Positions 62,040 through 64,000 of a stretch of DNA of 64,000 nt are shown here, piece after piece; position 1 is the first letter of the stretch; each line of letters begins with the position of its first letter. The position numbers were made by a program, and so were the translations under genes. The stretch covers positions 4,402,001-4,466,000 of the forward strand of contig CM114273.1 in the NCBI GenBank assembly GCA_050084515.1. The letters run 5' to 3'. The notes under the pieces were generated by a model that made no database searches, was not told the DNA's origin, and was given only the letters and a program-made list of their open reading frames with translations. Source of the DNA: Blasia pusilla (lineage: Eukaryota; Marchantiophyta; Marchantiopsida; Blasiales).

Positions 62040-63187
62040 TGGAGTAGGGATTTATTTGATGACCAGGGCAAAAGAATTCATAGAATAGATCAAATGTACA
62101 GTTCCGAGCTTCTTTCGGATGTAATAAAGGACAAGATTTTTTTGAACGATGGTGGTGTTTCTAAAAGTTTGCTGAATATCTTTTATGTCTTTTCGAATGT
62201 GATCGTCTATGAACTCCGAGGACTTATATTTTGCAACCCGTCGGATTTCCACGGCTTGCAACTTTTCACTTTTTGACCACTGCACCTTTTTAACCACTTC
62301 CAGGCAACCTGTCGGATTCCAACAGGTTGGCTACATGAGTGATCAGACTCTTTCCCTGTTGGTCCAACTTTAGAGGCATTCTGGCGGGCTTCTTCACTTT
62401 TGCACCTTCCCCTAGTATCGTCAAACAAGGCGTAGGCTTCTTCTCTTCTCTTAGACATGTTGGATTCCTACTACCTGTGGGATTGCCATCATGGTATTTC
62501 CAAGGACTGAGCACATATTGATACTAGATGGGTGTCACATTGCAGAGCGTACAAGATATACTGCCGAGGAAGGCGGTGGGACTCAAATCAGGTTACATGC
62601 GACCGTTATGGTGTACCTAGGGGGGGGCCAAGGCTCTCGAATTTGCCAACATTTTCGATCCCCGTCTACAATCGGCCAGAGGAGCCACTTGTATCCCAGG
62701 ACATTCCTTTTGTACAGGAACCTAGGAGAGTTAGGAGTAAATTTATAGATGACGAGCCTAAAGAAATCATAGACTAGATCAAATGTACATTTCCGAGGTT
62801 CCTTCGGAGGTAATAAAGGACGAGATTTTTTCAACCGATAATGGTGTTTGTAAAAGTTTGCTGAAAATTTTTTTTGGACTTATGGATTGTGTTCGTCTAG
62901 CTACTCAAAATGTTTATTTTGCAACCCGTGTGATTTTGACGGGTTGCAACTTTTCACTTTTTGACCACTGCAAATTTTCAACGATTTCCAAGGAAGCTGT
63001 CGGATTTCGACAAGTTGGTTGCTTGAGTGGTCAGACTCTTTCCCTGGTAGACCAAATTCTGAGGCATTGTGGCGGGCTTCTTCACTTTTGGCTCGTTCCC
63101 CTAGTATCGTCAAACCAGTCTTAGGCTGCTTTTCTTCTCTAAGACGTGTTGGATTCCTATAACCTGTCAGATTGCCATTTTGGATTC
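62040..63187. repeat. About 700-bp tandem duplication around the last cargo exon
   Basis: 62040-62493 and about 62740-63187 are related copies. Shared landmarks: GATCAAATGTACA-TTCCGAG, GTAATAAAGGAC-AGATTTTTT, AAAAGTTTGCTGAA, a palindrome pair, CAGACTCTTTCCCTG and CCCTAGTATCGTCAAAC. The last exon (62546-62777) lies at the end of the first unit and in the junction. Copy A retains only the second unit because its deletion removed the first. The first unit forms most of intron 4. Confidence 0.82.
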
Positions 63188-63830
63188 CCAAACATTTGAA
63201 TTTTTATGGGTGCAGGGTGGAATGGAATCACTTCTCAAAATCTTTCCTTTGTTATGGTAAGCTTGCTTGCAAGGGGTGCAAGCCATCTGATTCCGACGGG
63301 TTGCAAGAGTTGGAACCTGTAAAATTCCGACGGGTTGGGAGGGGTGCAGCATCTCGGTTTATCAGATTTAGGATCTGAATGAAGGGACATTAGTTTCTCT
63401 TTACTCCAGACAGCTAACAATCTTTTGGTTTAATTATCGTCTCCTTTGTTGAGATGAGATTGCTACTTCTGGTCACATTATTTGCCAATGGTCCTCCAAA
63501 AAAATAGCCCTAGGCACAGATTACTGTAGACTGAGACAGGCAATGTGAAAAAACTTGGGCTCACATGGAGAGTGATGGAAAAATGTTTGTAGTGGTCTTA
63601 TGATGTCTACTTGTTTTTTGCCCCCTGAAAAAAGGAGGTTTCTTAAGGCCCAAATGTGGACCACTACCTACTCTCTTCTAAAGATTTCATGAATTTGAAA
63701 GCAAACAAAAATTTCAAATATATCAAAAAGTTTTGAAGAGAGGAGGCGGATTTGGCCCTTTTTTTTTTTAAGAGAGACTCTCCTCTCTTCCTCTCCTCTC
63801 TTCCTCTCTCCTGCCAGAATACCAGCCCTC
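62778..63830. other. 3' tail of MULE copy B
   Basis: Follows the cargo stop codon. It contains palindromes at about 62920, 62995, 63280 and 63320, then non-coding sequence shared with copy A, a T-rich tract (63750-63771), and the terminal pyrimidine-rich region ending at the target duplication. Confidence 0.6.
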
Positions 63831-63839
63831 GGGAGAACT
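63831..63839. repeat. Right target-site duplication of MULE copy B
   Basis: GGGAGAACT, identical to 51249-51257. Confidence 0.9.
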
Positions 63840-64000
63840 CACGGTAATTGTCCATGGGCGCCCCCTCTAAATCTTGGAACATACCGTTCAATGTTGGAAA
63901 CGGGTTGAACTCTCTAGAGCTCTTAGCCCGCTATGAGTCGCACCAAATCCTAAACTCTGCAATAAATTCATGCAAATCTATCATGCCTATAGCACGCAAA
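63840..64000 (-). pseudogene. gag: Ty3/gypsy Gag N-terminal fragment
   Basis: The minus strand reads DLHEFIAEFRIWCDS, a stop, then NGMFQDLEGAPMDNYREFS, ending at the MULE B insertion. Removing the MULE joins it to the Gag sequence at 51248. The 5' LTR, if present, lies beyond the right edge. Confidence 0.5.

Larger units (their letters stand above)
57273..62777 (+). pseudogene. MULE cargo gene, copy B: ParB-like plus amino-methyltransferase-like fusion, five exons
   Basis: Proposed exons 57273-57938, 58007-58479, 59121-61161, 61492-61997 and 62546-62777. All introns are GT-AG with phases 0, 2, 0 and 2 that match, summing to exactly 1306 codons including the terminal TAG. Exon 1: charged coiled coil (EIEEREREAEMHKQELL), then an acidic segment. 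Exon 2 (residues about 225-380): ParB/sulfiredoxin-like core, FFIWDGNHRFMAW and HHMASVEMAMHAMNT, continuing into exon 3 as VTHHWIQD. Exon 3: helical linker, then a Lys/Arg/Glu/Ser-rich stretch with a possible nuclear signal EKRKREAPR (about 60610), then VAVDLLVADFPSGLRLW (about residue 963), the place of methyltransferase motif IV (DPPY). Exon 4: RPGDLVFDLVGLLGASIKGA then WHSGRNILCLEG (about residues 1131-1165), the motif I position; motif IV before I is the beta-class order. Both motifs are degenerate, so catalysis is doubtful. In-frame stops, all TAG, are at 57453, 57642, 58178, 59671 and 61129. Confidence 0.72.
51258..63830. mobile_element. Mutator-like transposon (MULE), copy B, 12573 bp
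   Basis: Perfect 9-bp direct repeats GGGAGAACT flank termini GAGGAGCGGTAAGAGG (left) and, complemented, GAGGGCTGGTATTCTGG (right). Nine-base target duplication is the hallmark of Mutator-type transposition. Internally it has a minus-strand transposase (51.7-55.5 kb), a divergent palindrome-rich promoter region (55.9-57.0 kb), a five-exon cargo gene (57.27-62.78 kb) and a 3' tail with purine-rich terminal repeats. It is the fuller of two copies in the window and shows the ancestral organisation from which copy A was deleted. The insertion lies within gag of the minus-strand gypsy element. Confidence 0.9.

Noticed and set aside
1-64000. tRNA, rRNA or organellar genes
   Set aside because: No cloverleaf, rRNA core or organellar gene was recognised by eye; a covariance-model scan would be needed to exclude small RNAs.

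Overview
The window looks like a gene-poor, repeat-rich stretch of a eukaryotic nuclear genome, most likely a streptophyte (charophyte, Chara-like) alga. The evidence is plant-type Mutator-like (MULE) transposons with 9-bp target duplications, Ty3/gypsy polyproteins, GT-AG introns, and a cytosine-C5 methyltransferase embedded in a gypsy element. The species call is inference. No tRNA, rRNA or clearly intact host gene was seen.

Layout. 1-8.2 kb is a giant inverted repeat (arms 1-2310 and 2960-5490, running off the left edge) followed by a direct copy of one arm. 8.2-16.4 kb is mostly anonymous, with one GC-rich ORF at 11.4-12.1 kb and some hairpins. 16.4-20.8 kb holds several truncated copies of the same arm family. 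20.8-33.9 kb is anonymous sequence with small foldbacks, degenerate repeats and GC-rich islands. 33.9-37.2 kb is a decayed plus-strand Ty3/gypsy fragment (gag, zinc knuckles, protease, integrase). From 37.2 kb to the right edge runs one minus-strand Ty3/gypsy element, read right to left as gag, zinc knuckle, protease, C5 methyltransferase, reverse transcriptase and RNase H. It is interrupted by a 517-bp foldback MITE and by two large MULEs.

The most interesting system is this MULE pair. Copy A (40341-48905) is flanked by the 9-bp duplication TCGGCCAAG and copy B (51258-63830) by GGGAGAACT. Each has a minus-strand transposase gene (N-terminal zinc finger, DDE core, C-terminal SWIM finger) and a divergent plus-strand cargo gene with its own TATA box. 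In copy B the cargo gene resolves into five exons whose splice phases all match, giving a 1305-codon frame. It encodes a coiled-coil N-terminus, a ParB/sulfiredoxin-like domain with a DGNHR motif, a long charged linker, and a degenerate beta-class amino-methyltransferase-like C-terminus. Its only in-frame stops are five TAG codons. Copy A carries a 3.6-kb internal deletion that removes the methyltransferase half.

The non-coding parts of both MULEs (shared promoter region, introns, 3' tails) contain dozens of copies of a palindrome, GCAACCCGTC - short centre - GACGGGTTGC. They are phased at about 67 bp in the promoter and about 64 bp in the second cargo intron. A transposon-encoded, probably DNA-binding ParB/methyltransferase-like protein, together with palindromic site arrays confined to that transposon's non-coding DNA, resembles the VANC/VANDAL anti-silencing arrangement or a parS-like array. 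That functional link is a hypothesis; the element ends, gene model and arrays are read directly from the sequence.
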